Program-made: the position numbers and the translations under genes
Assembly: GCA_022497145.1 (NCBI GenBank)
Contig: MU385858.1
Coordinates: 496,001-560,000 of the forward strand
Length of the DNA: 64,000 nucleotides
Reading direction: 5' to 3'
Source: Rostrohypoxylon terebratum
Lineage: Eukaryota; Ascomycota; Sordariomycetes; Xylariales; Hypoxylaceae
In this document: piece by piece, positions 23,896 to 36,400 of the stretch
Layout of the letters: each line of letters starts with the position of its first letter
Numbering within the stretch: the stretch's first letter is position 1
The notes under the pieces: model-generated
Told to the model about the DNA's origin: nothing
The model's database searches: none
The model's input: the letters and a program-made list of their open reading frames with translations, nothing else

Positions 23896-25067
23896 ATGGC
23901 CTCGATGCTGGAGTTCCGCACACCCGGCTGGAATCCATACGCTGTCAAATACTCGCCCTACTACGACTCGCGCATAGCTGTCGCATCCGCCGCGAATTAT
24001 GGTATTGTGGGAAATGGCCGTCTATTTTGCTTAGGATTGGGGCCCCAAGGTGTTCAGATCGAGAAGGCGTAAGCGACTGCGAATGTGTAGCCTCACGTTA
24101 ATAAACTAAGAACATCTTCCAGCTTCGACACGAACGATGCCCAATATGACCTCGCTTGGTCCGAGATTAACGAAAATCAGTTATTGGTCGCGTGTGGTGA
24201 TGGATCTATCAAACTCTATGATATGAATGTCAACGAGTTTCCTGTGGCCAACTTCCATGAGCACAAGCGAGAAACATTCTCAGTATCATGGAGTCCTGTC
24301 ACTAAAGATACCTTCGCTTCGAGCTCGTGGGACGGAACAGTGAAAATCGTATGTCTTTGCCCCTGCGCATGCTTATATCGCCTTTAGTGATGCTAAATCC
24401 ATGACCAAAGTGGTCGCCAGCTAGGAGAGAGTCAATTAAAACTTTACCGGTCGGCAATTGTACCTATAGTACAGCATATTGTCCTTCCAATCCAAACATT
24501 ATCTCAGCCGTATCCTCCGATTCGCATTTGCGGATATTCGACCTTCGAACGCCGATCACCGCCCAGTATCACCTTATTTCCAAAATTCCAGTTCACGTTC
24601 CGACTCCCATTCCGCTCCCGCAAGGTCCCACCCCGCCTGCTGTACCAGGAGAAATCCTAACACACGATTGGAATAAGTACAACCATACGGTGATCGCGAC
24701 GGGAGGCGTAGACAGGGTAATAAGAATATTTGATATCAGAAATCCTTCGGCGGGACCAGCGTCGTTGATGATGGGTCACGACTACGCTGTCCGGAGGTTG
24801 GCCTGGAGCCCGCACGCCAAAGACATATTAATCAGCGGGAGCTACGATATGACAGTTCGCCTATGGACGGACGGGTCAACGATGCCGGCACAGCAAGAGT
24901 CCCCGGTCAAGGCAGGAATCCAACTTGGCATCATGAACAGACATACCGAATTTGTGACGGGCGTTGATTGGTGCTTGTTTGGTGTCGGCGGTTGGGTTGC
25001 AAGCGTAGGCTGGGATGAGAGGTTATTACTTTGGGATGCGAACAGAATTTTGCGGGGACAAGCGTAA
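23896..25067 (+). CDS. PEX7: Peroxin-7, PTS2 receptor (WD40 protein)
   Basis: Cytosolic receptor that binds PTS2 signals and, with a Pex20-type co-receptor, delivers matrix enzymes to peroxisomes. 351 residues. Exons: 23896..24068, 24123..24348, 24411..25067. Landmarks typical of PEX7: LEFRTPGWNPYAVKYSPYYD at the N-terminus, AQYDLAWSE, VACGDGSIKLYD, FSVSWSP, FASSSWDGTVKIWSP across intron 2, HLRIFDLRTP, GGVDRVIRIFDIRNP, YAVRRLAWSPH, GSYDMTVRLW and GWDERLLLWD at the end. These are six to seven WD40 blades, and length matches the family. The ATG at 23896 was chosen because the frame upstream has only a TTG. Intron 2 has an AAAG acceptor with a GCTAAAT branch-like word. Confidence 0.95.
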
Positions 25068-25979
25068 CAATTATATTGTCAACTATCCGGGTACAGAATC
25101 AGGAGAAAATATGATGGTTGGCGATAGTTGGCATCTTTGTAGGCTTTACAACAGAAGATTTGCATTGGGAGGCGTTTAATCAAGCAACTTGGGGTTTTTG
25201 ATACTGATACCATCCTTACTTAAAATGGCTTATAGATCCATTTTGATCTTCTCCATCTATGTTTAGAAAAACTCGGAGATTTAAACAAACTTTATATAAA
25301 TTTTCGTACCCACTGACTATTAAGGCTACATTTAAACAAGACCTGAAATGTCAAAAGCTCCTTCTCCGGATATATAGAGGCCGCGGGAGGTGTTGCTAAC
25401 GTTTATCAATTTAACAAGGTTGATTGACCAATACCGAAATTCAAATCTAACCTAATGGCTAATGGCAAGTCACATCAACACGAACACATACATAAGTAGT
25501 AGTTTATCCAATAATTTTTGAAGTCATTAAACGTGTCGTTTCTGATTTCCTTTCGTAAACTGTGTTGACGACTCCTCTTACACTATAGTACATAAAAGTC
25601 GAGATTTCCTTTTTAAGTCGTTGCGGCCCCCCTTGCGTTCATCCCGGCCCCCGAGATAAGATTCCGCCGACGCCCTGCATCGTTTTGCGAAAAACCAAAG
25701 CAACGAGAAACCTTGACGCCGATGGTATATGGATGGGATCCCCCAAGAGTACAGGAACCCGTCGATGACTGACGCGCTACCAACTTCTATGTCCTTGCGT
25801 GTCATCTGTGTCTCTTAGGGTCGTATACGCGCCGAATGATGCATGGATTTGGAAAACCCGGTACATATACAACGAGGAAGCCAGGGGATGATGCTTCCGA
25901 AGTGAGATGGTACATTAGGAATAACACAGGTTGAACCTAGGGGACTGAGGCCTTGATTCAACAGAAGCACCGCACGTCC
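25068..25979. other. Convergent 3' spacer
   Basis: About 900 bases between convergent PEX7 and the DEAD-box helicase. AT-rich, with no coding evidence. Confidence 0.5.
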
Positions 25980-28113
25980 TTAAAACGATGCGCCACCTCG
26001 TCCTGAGTTGCCAGAATCGCGCGAACCGAAACCGCCGCCACCAGATCGGCCACCGAAACCGCCGCCGCCACCACCAGATCGACCGCCGAAACCGCCGCCG
26101 CCACCACCAGAGCGACCACCGAAACCGCCGCCGCCGCCACCAGATCGGCCACCGAAACCGCCACCAGATCGGCCACCGAAACCGCCACCAGATCGGCCAC
26201 CGAAACCGCCGCCAGATCGGCCACCTGAACCGAAGCCGCCTGAACCGAAACCTCCCGATCGGCCGCCACCGAAGCCATTTGACGGGAACTCGTTTTCATC
26301 CGGTTGATCAAATCCGATTCTAAGTCCAGGGATGTTTGCAAGACCGCGATTTTGCGCCGATCTTGGTGCCAGGGCGGGTTGTTCATCCCATTTCATGCCC
26401 TTGAAACACCATTGGTTGAGTAAGTTGATGATGTCGGCGGGATCGAGATATCTTCCCAACTTCTGGCCGAGGAAAGAGATGTACGCATCCCTGAACGGCT
26501 GCTTTGGAAGTCTACTATATGCCTTAGAGACCTCGTCGAAAAATCTCGATACTTCTGCTGGCACTTCACCCTCTCCTACAACCACCTTTGGAGATATGAG
26601 GTCATTATTGGGTTTGATAGGTAAGCCGGGAAGGCGGTTTCGTGCTTCCTTGACTTCTTCCCGAGCCAAAATAAGCCACCCTTCTCCGGCCTTTCCAGCA
26701 CGACCTGTTCGCCCAACACGATGGATATATTGGTCCCTGTCTGGGGGAAGGCCGACCTGAATAACATGCGTTACATTGGGGAAATCCATTCCTCTCGCAG
26801 TGACATCTGATGAGAGTAGGATACCGGTCTTGGCAGCTCGGAAGCTATCAGCGGCCCTTGTGCGCTGGAACTGGGTAAGCTTTGAATGAATATCGTAGAC
26901 TCCGATACCGCCTGAGCTGAGAGAGAAAGAAGTTTCCCTGAAGACTCGGTTCGCAAATGCGACGGTGGATGTATTGGAGAAAAAGACAATTGCTTTGAAT
27001 GGAGGGGCGTCAGGGTTCTCCTGCGCCCGCTGGGCAATCTCCATAATGGTTGGGAACCAATTCTCAAAACCATTCACCTGGACAAGGTGCTGCGGGACAC
27101 GCTCGTGAGTCGGTTCATCATCAGGGTTGATTGTTTGCACAAACTCAAAGTTGTTCGTCTTCACCATATTCTTGGCTAGATGAACGACATCTCGGGGAAT
27201 GGTGGCAGAAAACAAGAGAGTCTGACGATCAACCTGGCTGATGGGTGGGAAAAGGTTTATGATGTTGCGGATGTCATCAGCGAAGCCAACGTCAAGCATG
27301 CGATCGGCTTCATCCAAAACGACTGCTTGTATTCTTGGTGCCTTCACCCCAGACTCTGGGTCAGTGAGAATGTCCTGGAGCCTACCGGGGGTGGCGACAA
27401 GGACATGGCAACCTTCCCGGCGCATCTTCCAGAGAGCTTCTCTCTTTCTCGTGCCACCGACGGCTGTCTGGACAACAATGCCGGTGTGTCTAGCTAGCTT
27501 TTGTGCCTCAACTCCAATCTGTTCTGCAAGCTCGCGTGTCGGCGACATAATAATGCCACGGATATCTTCCGAGGAAGCACTCCGACGCGCCAGTGGATTT
27601 GAAAGCTCAGGTTGAGCCTGCAGAAGGCGTTGGAATAGAGGAATGAGGAAACCTAGAGTCTTGCCAGTTCCAGTTTTTGCTTGCGCAACTCTAGAAAGGG
27701 AAAAGAAATTAGCGGGAGGTCAGCTAAAAAGGGCATAAATAATCAACTTACAAATCAACGCCCTTGAGTGCCGGGTTAATGGTCAAAGACTGGACGTCGG
27801 TCATTGTGTCATATCTCATATCCTGCGTAATGGCTCGTATAAGCCGTTCATCGACGCCTAGCTTTGATAGGTCTTCGAATCTAGTGACGTCGTATATTCC
27901 AGCGGGCGAGTCCTCAACATGTGTATTGGGATGTGCGGCCGCCTCTTGGGAATATAAGCGAATGGCGAGTTGTCTGAATGATTGTACCTGTGGCAATCTT
28001 GGACTCGATGCCACGAGGGGTCGAGCAAGAATCTGTCGCGGGGCCAAACTCGAAAGTTGGCGACGGGCTAGATTGCCTATGCGGGCATGCCGCTGTAGAG
28101 AAGACTTGAACAT
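25980..28113 (-). CDS. MSS116: Mitochondrial DEAD-box RNA helicase, MSS116-like
   Basis: ATP-dependent RNA chaperone that in yeast supports splicing of mitochondrial introns. 690 residues in two exons on the minus strand: 28113..27752 and 27690..25980, with a 61-bp intron. The N-terminus (MFKSSLQRHARIGNLARRQL) is basic, Ser-rich and lacks acids, as expected of a mitochondrial presequence. Helicase motifs in order: AKTGTGKT (I), PTRELAEQ (Ia), TPGRLQD, LDEADRMLD (II), LFSATIP (III), VFFSNTS, DVTARGMDFP (V), HRVGRTGRAG (VI). After the core comes an Mss116-type helical extension, then a C-terminal glycine/arginine tail of repeated FGGRSGGG units (about residues 600-690). The start is the ATG at 28113; the frame upstream offers only a TTG. 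The repeat creates a proline-rich antisense ORF that is not a gene. Confidence 0.93.
26008..26262. repeat. Coding tandem repeat, FGGRSGGG units
   Basis: Imperfect tandem repeats of about 24-36 bp (ACCACCAGATCGGCCACCGAA type on the plus strand) encoding the RGG-like tail of the helicase. Unit number is likely to vary between strains. Confidence 0.8.
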
Positions 28114-29695
28114 TGCGGCTATTGACAATATATTATTCCCAAGATTCGTGAAATAGGATTGGGAATTGAAGATATACTCTCATATGCGCACGACCTTATA
28201 AATGGGAAAAAAAAAATAAGGCGCGTGAGTCGAGGCGAATTGAAATTCTTGCATTCGAATTTTTTTTTTCTCTAGCAACTTTTGACCAGGGTCTAGGTCC
28301 GGTCCTTTGGACGTGGGCCCACTTTAAAATCGGAGCCGGAATAAGTTTTTTTTGGAGGGGTTTCCAGTTTCATTCACCTTACGAAGTATTAGATAACATT
28401 TTAAAAAATTCTACCCAGTAGTACAAGCTAGCAGTACAAGCTATCATTGATGTATCTAGGTACCTACCTTGTATGCATTCTAGGACCTATCACAGATAGG
28501 TACATACCTATGTAGGACCTAGGTGGGTAATCAACTAGAATACTTAATACCTCAAAAATCTCTAGGGCTGTAATACTTTCACATGAATTCTGCCTAGTAG
28601 AAGCATTTCGAAGTTTGTTTACGGTTTAAGAGGTTTGGCTTATAATTACTGCATTTGAGCTATGAGATATCACATCCATGATATCCCATAACATAGGTAA
28701 GTACCTACCTACGCTAATAAATTGTTAATTGACTGAGGAAGACATCGTGCACCTATTACCCATGGATCACGCAAACATAGTTTTTCAACTTAGAGAGTGG
28801 GGCATGGAAACCAAACCAAACCCAAAACTGCAGTGACCTACGTCGTAAATCTTTGTAGCCCATTAAGGCTTATTAAGCTTTATACCCGTATGGATATGAC
28901 TTAAACTGTGGCGCCCGTGTTTTACATATATCTATATGTAGAATTCAACATTTTCATGAGCTTTGGAAGGTCAATTGGGGCGAGGTTCTTCCAAGATCAG
29001 CGGAACAATCGTATCGGCAAAGTATCCGTGGTCATGGATGATGCACTTGGTAGGTACTTCGTACGTCTACAGTCTCACACCTAATTGGCGGATAGCAGCG
29101 GAAGGTGGCTGGGTGGTTGGGCAGTTTAAAACTTTAGGTTGCATGTGAAAGTCGCTTATCTGCTTTGGACAAAAGCGTCTTTTTTAGTGGATCCCGCAAA
29201 ACCTCGTGCCTCAAATACCTAGGTCCTACCTACCTATCCATGGATGGCTCCATTGCGGCTTCGATTACTAGCAGCTACAATGCTACATGTTGTTGTTGCT
29301 GATGCTGATGGATTCTATTTCAGCAAAGGGGCTCCCCTTCCGAATTACGTAGGTATGTACCCAGAGAGTATATAATCTCTTGCAAGAGGTCACTCACCGT
29401 TACCTTATGTAATTCAACGTTCTCAATCTAAACTGTATAGAGCATAAACTTTAGATTCGAACTTTCTTCCAAGCCAAGTTGAACTTGTGTCTAATAACTT
29501 CAAGGTTGTGTCTCTGCGAAGACTTCAACCCCCATCCATCTACTACCTAGGACCTAGGTACCCTTCTCGTTACATACAAAGTACATACTATCATGATGAC
29601 CTGAACTTCGACTTGCACACTCAGTATCTGCAAATTGAAAAAAGAGAGAAACAAAATTAAAAAAAAAAAAAAAAACGAAAAAAACGAAAGGGGGG
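28114..29695. other. Divergent promoter spacer with homopolymer runs
   Basis: 1.6 kb between divergent genes. It contains poly-A/T runs near 28209, 28261 and 28347, TACCTA words near 28450-28525 and 28700, and a 17-base A run at 29659-29675 just before the next start codon. No gene seen. Confidence 0.5.
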
Positions 29696-30787
29696 ATGAA
29701 GGGGAAAATCATAGACATTATAATGGAACAGGATATGTCTATCGTGGTATTCAACATGTTGCCGACCTCGGTCCAGTCTCGACTTCCGGCTTTCCGATCC
29801 CTCCGCCGATCTACGAGTCTGTCTATATTGTCTTTCCGGCGCCGCTCTCTATCACCCCCGAAAGACATGGAGCAGATGATGATTGCGAGGACTGAGGAAG
29901 ACTCGGTCGTCGAATTACCGCCATGCTCAGAAACAGCATCGAACGCGACTAGTAGCGGACTTGAAGTGGACCAAAAAAGATCTTCGGTCTGCAGCGACAG
30001 CAGTCCCAACACTCATTCTGGAGTGAAGTGGAATTATGCCACGCAAGGTATGAGTGTCCTTGATCTAATCTCGGCTTGAAAACCATGGATACGTTATTGA
30101 ACAATTGGTTCTAGGTTCCTACTTACAGCACTCTGCCGCCCACGAAACAACTGACTCGGCCTTTGCAAGGAAGTCGTATATCGACGGCGTGGCGTACATG
30201 TTGAAGGCCCTTCCAGACGATATGGACGACTACGAAGCCAATGTCATCCGACAAGCGCTACCGAACTCTTTTCGACGAGTTGAAACTGATAAGCGAGTCG
30301 AAGGAGGACCAAAATGGCTTCCATCAGACCGGGCGAAAACATTTCTTCATTGCACCGTTCAAGGATTTGTCTCGAGTCTTGTCCTCTTCGCCTACCTCCT
30401 CCTTTCCTTTTTGTCGGCCGTCATCCGCACTGGAGCACATTATGAGCGGCAATATAACATCTCTCAGCATATCGTTTCTAGTAGTTTTATTTTGGTTACC
30501 GCCGCCAGGAAGCAGAGCGGTGCACTGAGTGAGAAGAGTGAGTATATTCCGGACCTATTCAAGAGAGACGTATTTATCGACTAGGTGCCAAGATTAGATC
30601 TCGCTGTCGAAAATCTCTAACTATTTTACGACTACTGACATTAGATGGTCTAGTTGGCGCTATCAATGACGGCAGACTTGGCAAGCTACTATCCGACTTG
30701 ATTGCTTGGACTATAGAGAGCATCGCCGGCGGAGTCCAAGATGGCATCGGCCAAGGTCTCTTATTGATCGAACAGAGGCGTAAATGA
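29696..30787 (+). CDS. Uncharacterised fungal protein with one membrane segment
   Basis: 305 residues; I recognise the general type as an unnamed ascomycete family but no function. Exons: 29696..30047, 30115..30537, 30645..30787, with GT-AG introns that keep the frame (GTATGA...CTAG and GTGAGT...TTAG). Order: a basic Ser/Arg N-terminus (FRSLRRSTSLSILSFRRRS), an acidic linker, a helical block (SYIDGVAYMLKALPDDMDDYE), a hydrophobic segment at about 185-210 (SLVLFAYLLLSFLSAVI), and a glycine-rich amphipathic end (GVQDGIGQGLLLIEQRRK). The start could also be the ATG at 29723. The last exon supplies the conserved-looking C-terminus and would be missed if the second intron were read through. Confidence 0.7.
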
Positions 30788-31203
30788 GTGATGACATGAT
30801 GGGTGTTTGTATTTCTTGCTAGTATCAGTTTGGCGTCCGGGCATGAGCATAGGTATAGGCACATGAATACATATGGGAACATATTTAGAACGCATTAGAG
30901 ACGGGTGGATAAGGGCATGGATAGACAACGATTAAACGAAGACATTTGCAACATCCTTACAATGCTCCCGCCGAGGCATAAAAGCGCTTGATGAATTATG
31001 GTGAGACCCCGATTATGCATATGTTCGCTTCAACTCCGAATGTACGGAACATGTTTCAGCCCAAGGATACGTCAGACGTGTACCTCAACCTGGATATACC
31101 AAACATTGTCGAGTCGAGGATGGGCTTTACATGTACAGTTCATTTCCTTCTGACCCAGACCTTGAGTTGTCCAACCAAAGCCGTAGTCCTGAAGTCTATT
31201 TTA
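30788..31203. other. Convergent 3' spacer
   Basis: About 415 bases between convergent genes; no gene seen. The ORF at 30988..31338 on the plus strand overlaps the CUE-protein exon antisense and has no features. Confidence 0.5.
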
Positions 31204-31873
31204 TTATTGGGATTTTCCGGCGGCCTTCTCCGCTGCAATTTTCGCCTCCATCTTCTTTCTCGCAGCCAAGATCATCTCGTCTCGCCTCCGTTGCAAGGAA
31301 GCTTGTCTCTCGTCCCGACTAGAGCTCCACGACTTTGATTTGATTGCGGAGTCGGCTTCGCTGTTCGCGGCGACTTTATCTTGTAACTTATACCTGGTAA
31401 TCAAGTCCGGTTCGGCGGGCTTGGGTTGCGCCTTGGGCTGTTGTGCTTGCGCGGAAGGAGTTGGGGAGGTTGGGGGAGGCGGTGGTTGAAATGTGAGAGG
31501 CGGCTGAGAGAATTATGGAATTAGCATCGCACGCTAACACGGAGGTCTACGCAAAGAGAGCCTCAATATGGGATATAGGGAGACAGTTAGGATGACTCAC
31601 CGTTTCTAACCGGCCAGACAATATCCTTTCCGTGGTCGCCGCAATGTTCCCCCCGTTCCGATGCAGATCCCATAAGATAGTCCTCCGGTCGACCTGGGGA
31701 AACATCTGCTGTATCCGCTCTACGGCAGCCTCTCTGGCGCGGGATGCAGACTGAGCATTTTGTGTCGGTCGCGGGGGTTGAGACGCTGGCGAGAAAAATA
31801 GGTAACGAATGATGAGCCCGCCTAGGACAATTATTAGGATAAGGGAAGTGAGTGACACTTGTTCGTCTGCCAT
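31204..31873 (-). CDS. CUE1: CUE-domain ER membrane protein, Cue1-like
   Basis: 190 residues in two exons on the minus strand: 31873..31601 and 31503..31204. An N-terminal membrane anchor (LTSLILIIVLGGLIIRYLFF, residues 8-27) is followed by a CUE domain (about 45-88: EAAVERIQQMFPQVDRRTILWDLHRNGGNIAATTERIL, quoted here as family landmarks MFPQ and the WDLHRNGGN helix), a proline-rich linker beginning in exon 2, and a basic helical tail (RDEMILAARKKMEAKIAAEK). This matches yeast Cue1, which recruits and activates the ubiquitin-conjugating enzyme Ubc7 for ER-associated degradation; the C-terminal helix would be the Ubc7-binding region (inference). The 97-bp intron separates the CUE domain from the linker. 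Confidence 0.87.
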
Positions 31874-32734
31874 TTCTTGTGCCGCGGGTTATACATGCAA
31901 TGCTTTCCACCTAATTCTATTATATTTCGACGGAACTCATGGACGAGGATATAAAGTCTAATTGAGGAGTGGTTTGTGGTTTGATAGAAAGAATCCGGAC
32001 TGTGGCTGGAATAGAATGGGTCAAGATTCGGAATGACGTCCAGTAGGGCATCAATTCTGCTGTGGACAACTTTAGTCTTTAGCTGCTTCAGCATTCAGTT
32101 GTAGTAGGTGATTAGTACCTACAAGTTAGGTAGTATGTATCCTATAGGTAGGGTACTTAAGGTTAGAACATTGACTCTACATAGGATTCTAGATATCGGG
32201 TTTCGGGAGTCGCGTGTGGATTCCAGAGCGAGTCGCAGTTGATCTCAGAATGTTACGGGAACAGTTAGAACCTTATCCGCAGGTCCCATCCTGACCACCT
32301 GGCAAGGCACGGGCTATGTGAAATTTCAAGGTTGGGGCTCATGTCAGCTATGTACCTATGTACCTAGTAGCAATAGGTCGTCGAGGTCGTCAGCAGCGCC
32401 TCAACGTCAAGAAAGGATCGATTTAGTGATGAACTGTTCATAATCTGAACTAGTGCAACATGATTGAATAGCTCCCGCTACTTATAGTCGCTCTAATTGA
32501 AAACTTCAATTAATAAACTAGGATGAGTAGGTACAATGGTATCCATGACTTGCACATGCACATGCATGTACAAGCAAACAACATTGAAGTTACAAAGATG
32601 GACATATGTCAAAGATACAACTTCCGCGATACCTAGTACTAGGTAGTACTAGTCTTCGATTGCCCAACAGTTCAGCAATTCTAGTATTTCTTCTTTACAA
32701 CCCTAGCTAAGCTAGAGATAGTAATGAAAAAATA
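31874..32734. other. Intergenic, no gene seen
   Basis: Spacer between the Cue1-like gene start and the 3' end of the U2 gene. TAGGTA words occur at 32105-32165, 32350-32370 and 32630-32655. Short ORFs here have no features. Confidence 0.5.
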
Positions 32735-32926
32735 TTTCGCATCACCTGGAAGCAGTGTAATACCAGGGACACAGTGGAAGCGATCATGGGCAAGCCCAGA
32801 GGATGCGCTACCGTGATGCAAAAATAAGAATAATCACGATTGAGTCCAAGTAGGACTCTTTCAGAGATTAAACTGAAAAGAACAGATACTACACTTGATC
32901 TAAGCCAAAAGGCTATCACGAGAGTT
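32735..32926 (-). ncRNA. U2 spliceosomal snRNA
   Basis: Minus-strand sequence carries the hallmark 5' block of U2: GCCTTTTGGCTTAGATCAAG, then TGTAGTATCTGTTC containing the branch-site recognition element GTAGTA (32892..32887). Stem IIa follows (TTCAG...CTGAA), then a perfect stem IIb hairpin (GAGTCC-TACTT-GGACTC), an Sm-type site (TTATTTTTG) near 32825, and a terminal stem-loop IV with CCTGGTATTACACTGCTTCCAGG-like pairing. Length is about 190 nt, in the usual range. The extreme 5' nucleotides (about 32926-32912) diverge from the animal consensus, and both ends are approximate. Divergently arranged with SMC2, 500 bp away. A CATATAG word about 45 bp upstream could serve as a TATA-like element. 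Confidence 0.93.
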
Positions 32927-33430
32927 AGCAAGGCACTGTCAAAAGTAGGTATCTGGTATGGCTGCTATATGGGTGCGGTTTTGACTTACCAAAGAGAGCT
33001 GAAGAAGAGAAGAAAAGAGGATTAAAATCGAAAGCTGAGAAGAATTACATATACTAAGCTTGGAGGGACTGTGGTGGGGCACGTTATTCTGCCACACCTT
33101 CCCGCTAGATATGTGGTCTGTGCTTCCATCATTACTGTAGGTAGGTAGTACGTAGTAGTAGTACTACGTAGTAACCCCCGGCCTCGCCTGCCTGCCCTCA
33201 TCAGCCCCGCGAAGCTTGGACCAATGGACCCAATTTAATCAGTTGATAGCCAATTAAAGCTTGTATCACTAGTTTGTTTTTGTTGACCTCAATCGCGTCG
33301 GCAACCGATTGAAATACTAATACCTACCGAATATTATGCAGCAACTTAAATGAGGCAACAAGCTGTAGATGTTATTAATTAATAGAAACATCGCCCATCT
33401 TTACATGCGAACCAGATCGCAGTCGCCAAC
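32927..33430. other. Shared 5' region of U2 and SMC2
   Basis: 504 bases between the divergent U2 and SMC2 genes. It includes a perfect 9-bp inverted repeat (33149-33157 with 33162-33170). No ORF is supported. Confidence 0.6.
33149..33170. repeat. Perfect hairpin, 9-bp arms, 4-base loop
   Basis: TACGTAGTA, loop GTAG, TACTACGTA. It lies about 220 bp upstream of U2 and 260 bp upstream of the SMC2 start codon, in a TAGGTA-rich patch. It could be a promoter element or simply part of the dispersed short-repeat family. Confidence 0.7.
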
Positions 33431-36400
33431 ATGAGGGTTACGGAGGTGATAATAGACGTATGTGTGCTCCAGTAATGAATAATATCATATCAATCATATC
33501 AATCATTTCAACTGAATCTGACTTATTTCCAAGGGCTTCAAATCATATGCTGTCAGAACGGTTATTTCGGGATGGTCAGTAAACAAGACTGCTCCTTTAA
33601 GTCGCATACCGGGAATGAGGAACTAACTTCGCCTAGGGATGAGAGCTTCAACTCCATTACCGGCCTTAACGGTAGTGGAAAGTCCAACATCCTAGATTCC
33701 ATTTGCTTCGTTTTGGGTATCACGAATATGTCCACCGTTCGAGCCCAAAACTTACAGGTAACAATACCAATACCAATACCAATACCAATACCACCTATAC
33801 CTAAACACGCCATCACATAAACTCTGACAGCCAGGTTATAGGATCTTATCTACAAGCGCGGTCAAGCGGGTGTGACAAAAGCAAGTGTTACCATCGTATT
33901 CGACAACAGAGACAAGCAGAAATCGCCCATTGGTTTCGAAGAGTATGCCACAATCAGCGTCACCAGACAAATCGTCCTAGGCGGAACCTCCAAATACCTA
34001 ATCAATGGACATCGAGCACAACAGCAAACTGTCCAGAATCTCTTCCAATCCGTTCAACTCAACATCAATAATCCCAACTTCCTTATCATGCAAGGCCGAA
34101 TCACGAAGGTTCTGAATATGAAGGCGGTTGAAATTCTAGCCATGATCGAAGAAGCAGCCGGTACCAGGATGTTCGAGGACCGAAGAGATAAAGCGTTAAA
34201 GACCATGGCCAAGAAGGAAATGAAGCTACAGGAGATCACCGAGCTGCTCCGCGACGAGATCGAACCTAAGCTTGAGAAATTACGGACAGAAAAAAGAGCT
34301 TTCCTGGATTTCCAACAGACACAAAACGACCTAGAGCGTCTGACGAGAGTGGTAGTCGCCCATGATTATGTCAAGTACCAAGAAAGGTTACAGCAGTCTG
34401 CGTCAGACCTAGAAAATAAGAAACAGCGACAAAAGGACCTTGAAGAATCCGCTGCCAGACTCAAAAGCGAGATATCCCATCTTGAAGAAGACGTCAAGAG
34501 AGTAAAAGCACAAAGGGACAAGGAACTCAGGAAAGGCGGGAAAGCTCAGGCTTTAGAGGATGACGTCAAGAAGCACTCTAACGAGTTGGTCCGATTAGCC
34601 ACTGTAATGGATTTGAAGAAGTCCAGCAAATCTGAGGAGGAGGAAAAGAAGACCGCGATCCAAAAGAATGTTGCTGAATTGGAGGCGACATTAAAAGAGA
34701 AGACGAAGGCCTATGAGCAGATTAAAGCCAAGTATGACGCTGCAAAAGAGGAGAACGAAAAGCAAAGCCAAGATGCAGAGTCGAAAGAAGAATTGCTGCA
34801 GACATTACAGACTGGCGTTGCGTCCAAAGAAGGCCAAGAAAGCGGTTACCAGGGACAATTGCAAGATGCGAGAAACCGAGTAGCAGCTGCGGCTACTGAA
34901 CAAGAGCAAGCTAAGATAAAGATTGCTCATCTCGAGAAGCGAATCAAGGAGGAAGAGCCTCGGGCGAAAAAGGCCAAAGAACAAAATGCGGGCCTACTCA
35001 AGGACTTGGAGGGTCTCAAAGCTCAGTCACAGAAACTTCAGTCTCACCTCGGGAAGCTCGGTTTTGAGCCGGGGCAGGAAGAAGAACTGTACAAGCAAGA
35101 ATCATCATTGCAGCAAACCATTAGGGGCTTGCGCCAAGAGGCCGATGCTCTAAAGCGCAAAGTAGCCAACATCGACTTCAACTATGCCGATCCTACTCCC
35201 AATTTTGACCGCTCGAAAGTCAAGGGATTAGTTGCACAGCTTTTCACTCTCAACAAGGAACATCTCAGTGCTGGCACTGCCTTGGAGATATGTGCTGGAG
35301 GCCGCCTCTATAACGTTGTCGTGGACAGCGAAGTTACAGGTACTCAATTACTACAGAACGGTAAATTACGCAAGAGAGTGACGATCATTCCTCTTAACAA
35401 AATCACCAAATTCAAGGCTTCGGCGCAAACAATTGCTACAGCTCAGAATATTGCGCCGGGCAAGGTTGATATAGCATTGTCGCTTCTAGGTTATGACGAT
35501 GAGGTATCTTCAGCAATGGAATTTGTCTTCGGGAACACTCTAATCTGCCAAGACACCGAAACTGCGAAGCGAGTAACTTTCGATCCAAATGTACACATGA
35601 GGAGTATCACTTTAGAAGGTGATGCGTATGATCCCTCGGGAACATTGTCAGGAGGAAGTGCACCCAACTCGAGTGGCGTTTTGGTAACTTTACAAAAGTT
35701 AAACGAGATCAACCGCCAGCTCAAGGAAGCCGAGGGCTCCTTGCGCAATCTTCAAATTAAGATATCGCAAGAAAAATCAAGGCTTGACCAGGCTCGTAAA
35801 ATCAAGCAGGACCTTGATCTCAAGGCCCACGAAATCAAACTTGCAGAGGAGCAGATCAGCGGCAATTCCTCGTCGTCTATTATCCAGGAAGTGGAGAATA
35901 TGAAGGAGACAATTGCACAACTCAAGAATGCTAGTGGCGAAGCAAAAAAGAGACAAGCAGAAGCGAGCGCCGATGCGAAGAGGATAGAAAAAGACATGAA
36001 AGATTTTGAGAACAACAAGGACTCAAAGCTTGTGGAACTTCAGTCTGCTCTCGACAAGCTGCGAGCAACGTTGGCTAAGAACTCAACTGCCGTCAAGTCC
36101 TTACAAAAGGAGGTTCAGAGCGCCCAGCTAGACTCTGAGCAGGTTTCTGGCGATCTTGCTGCTGCGAGGGAACAGCTGCAAGAAGTTGAACTAGCAATCA
36201 AGTCACAGCAACAGGAAATTGAGGAGCTTGTTAAGAAGCAATCTACGTTACAAGAGACTCATGACCTCGCTCAAGCGGAACTCGACGATGAAAGAGCTAA
36301 ATTGACAGGCTTTGACGATGAACTACGTGCACTCGAAGAGGCTATCAGATCAAAGAACAACCGAATTACCGAAGAGGGTCTCGAAAAGCAAAAGTTGGGC

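Noticed and set aside
26008..26307. Plus-strand proline/arginine-rich ORF
   Set aside because: Antisense shadow of the FGGRSGGG repeat of the helicase gene.
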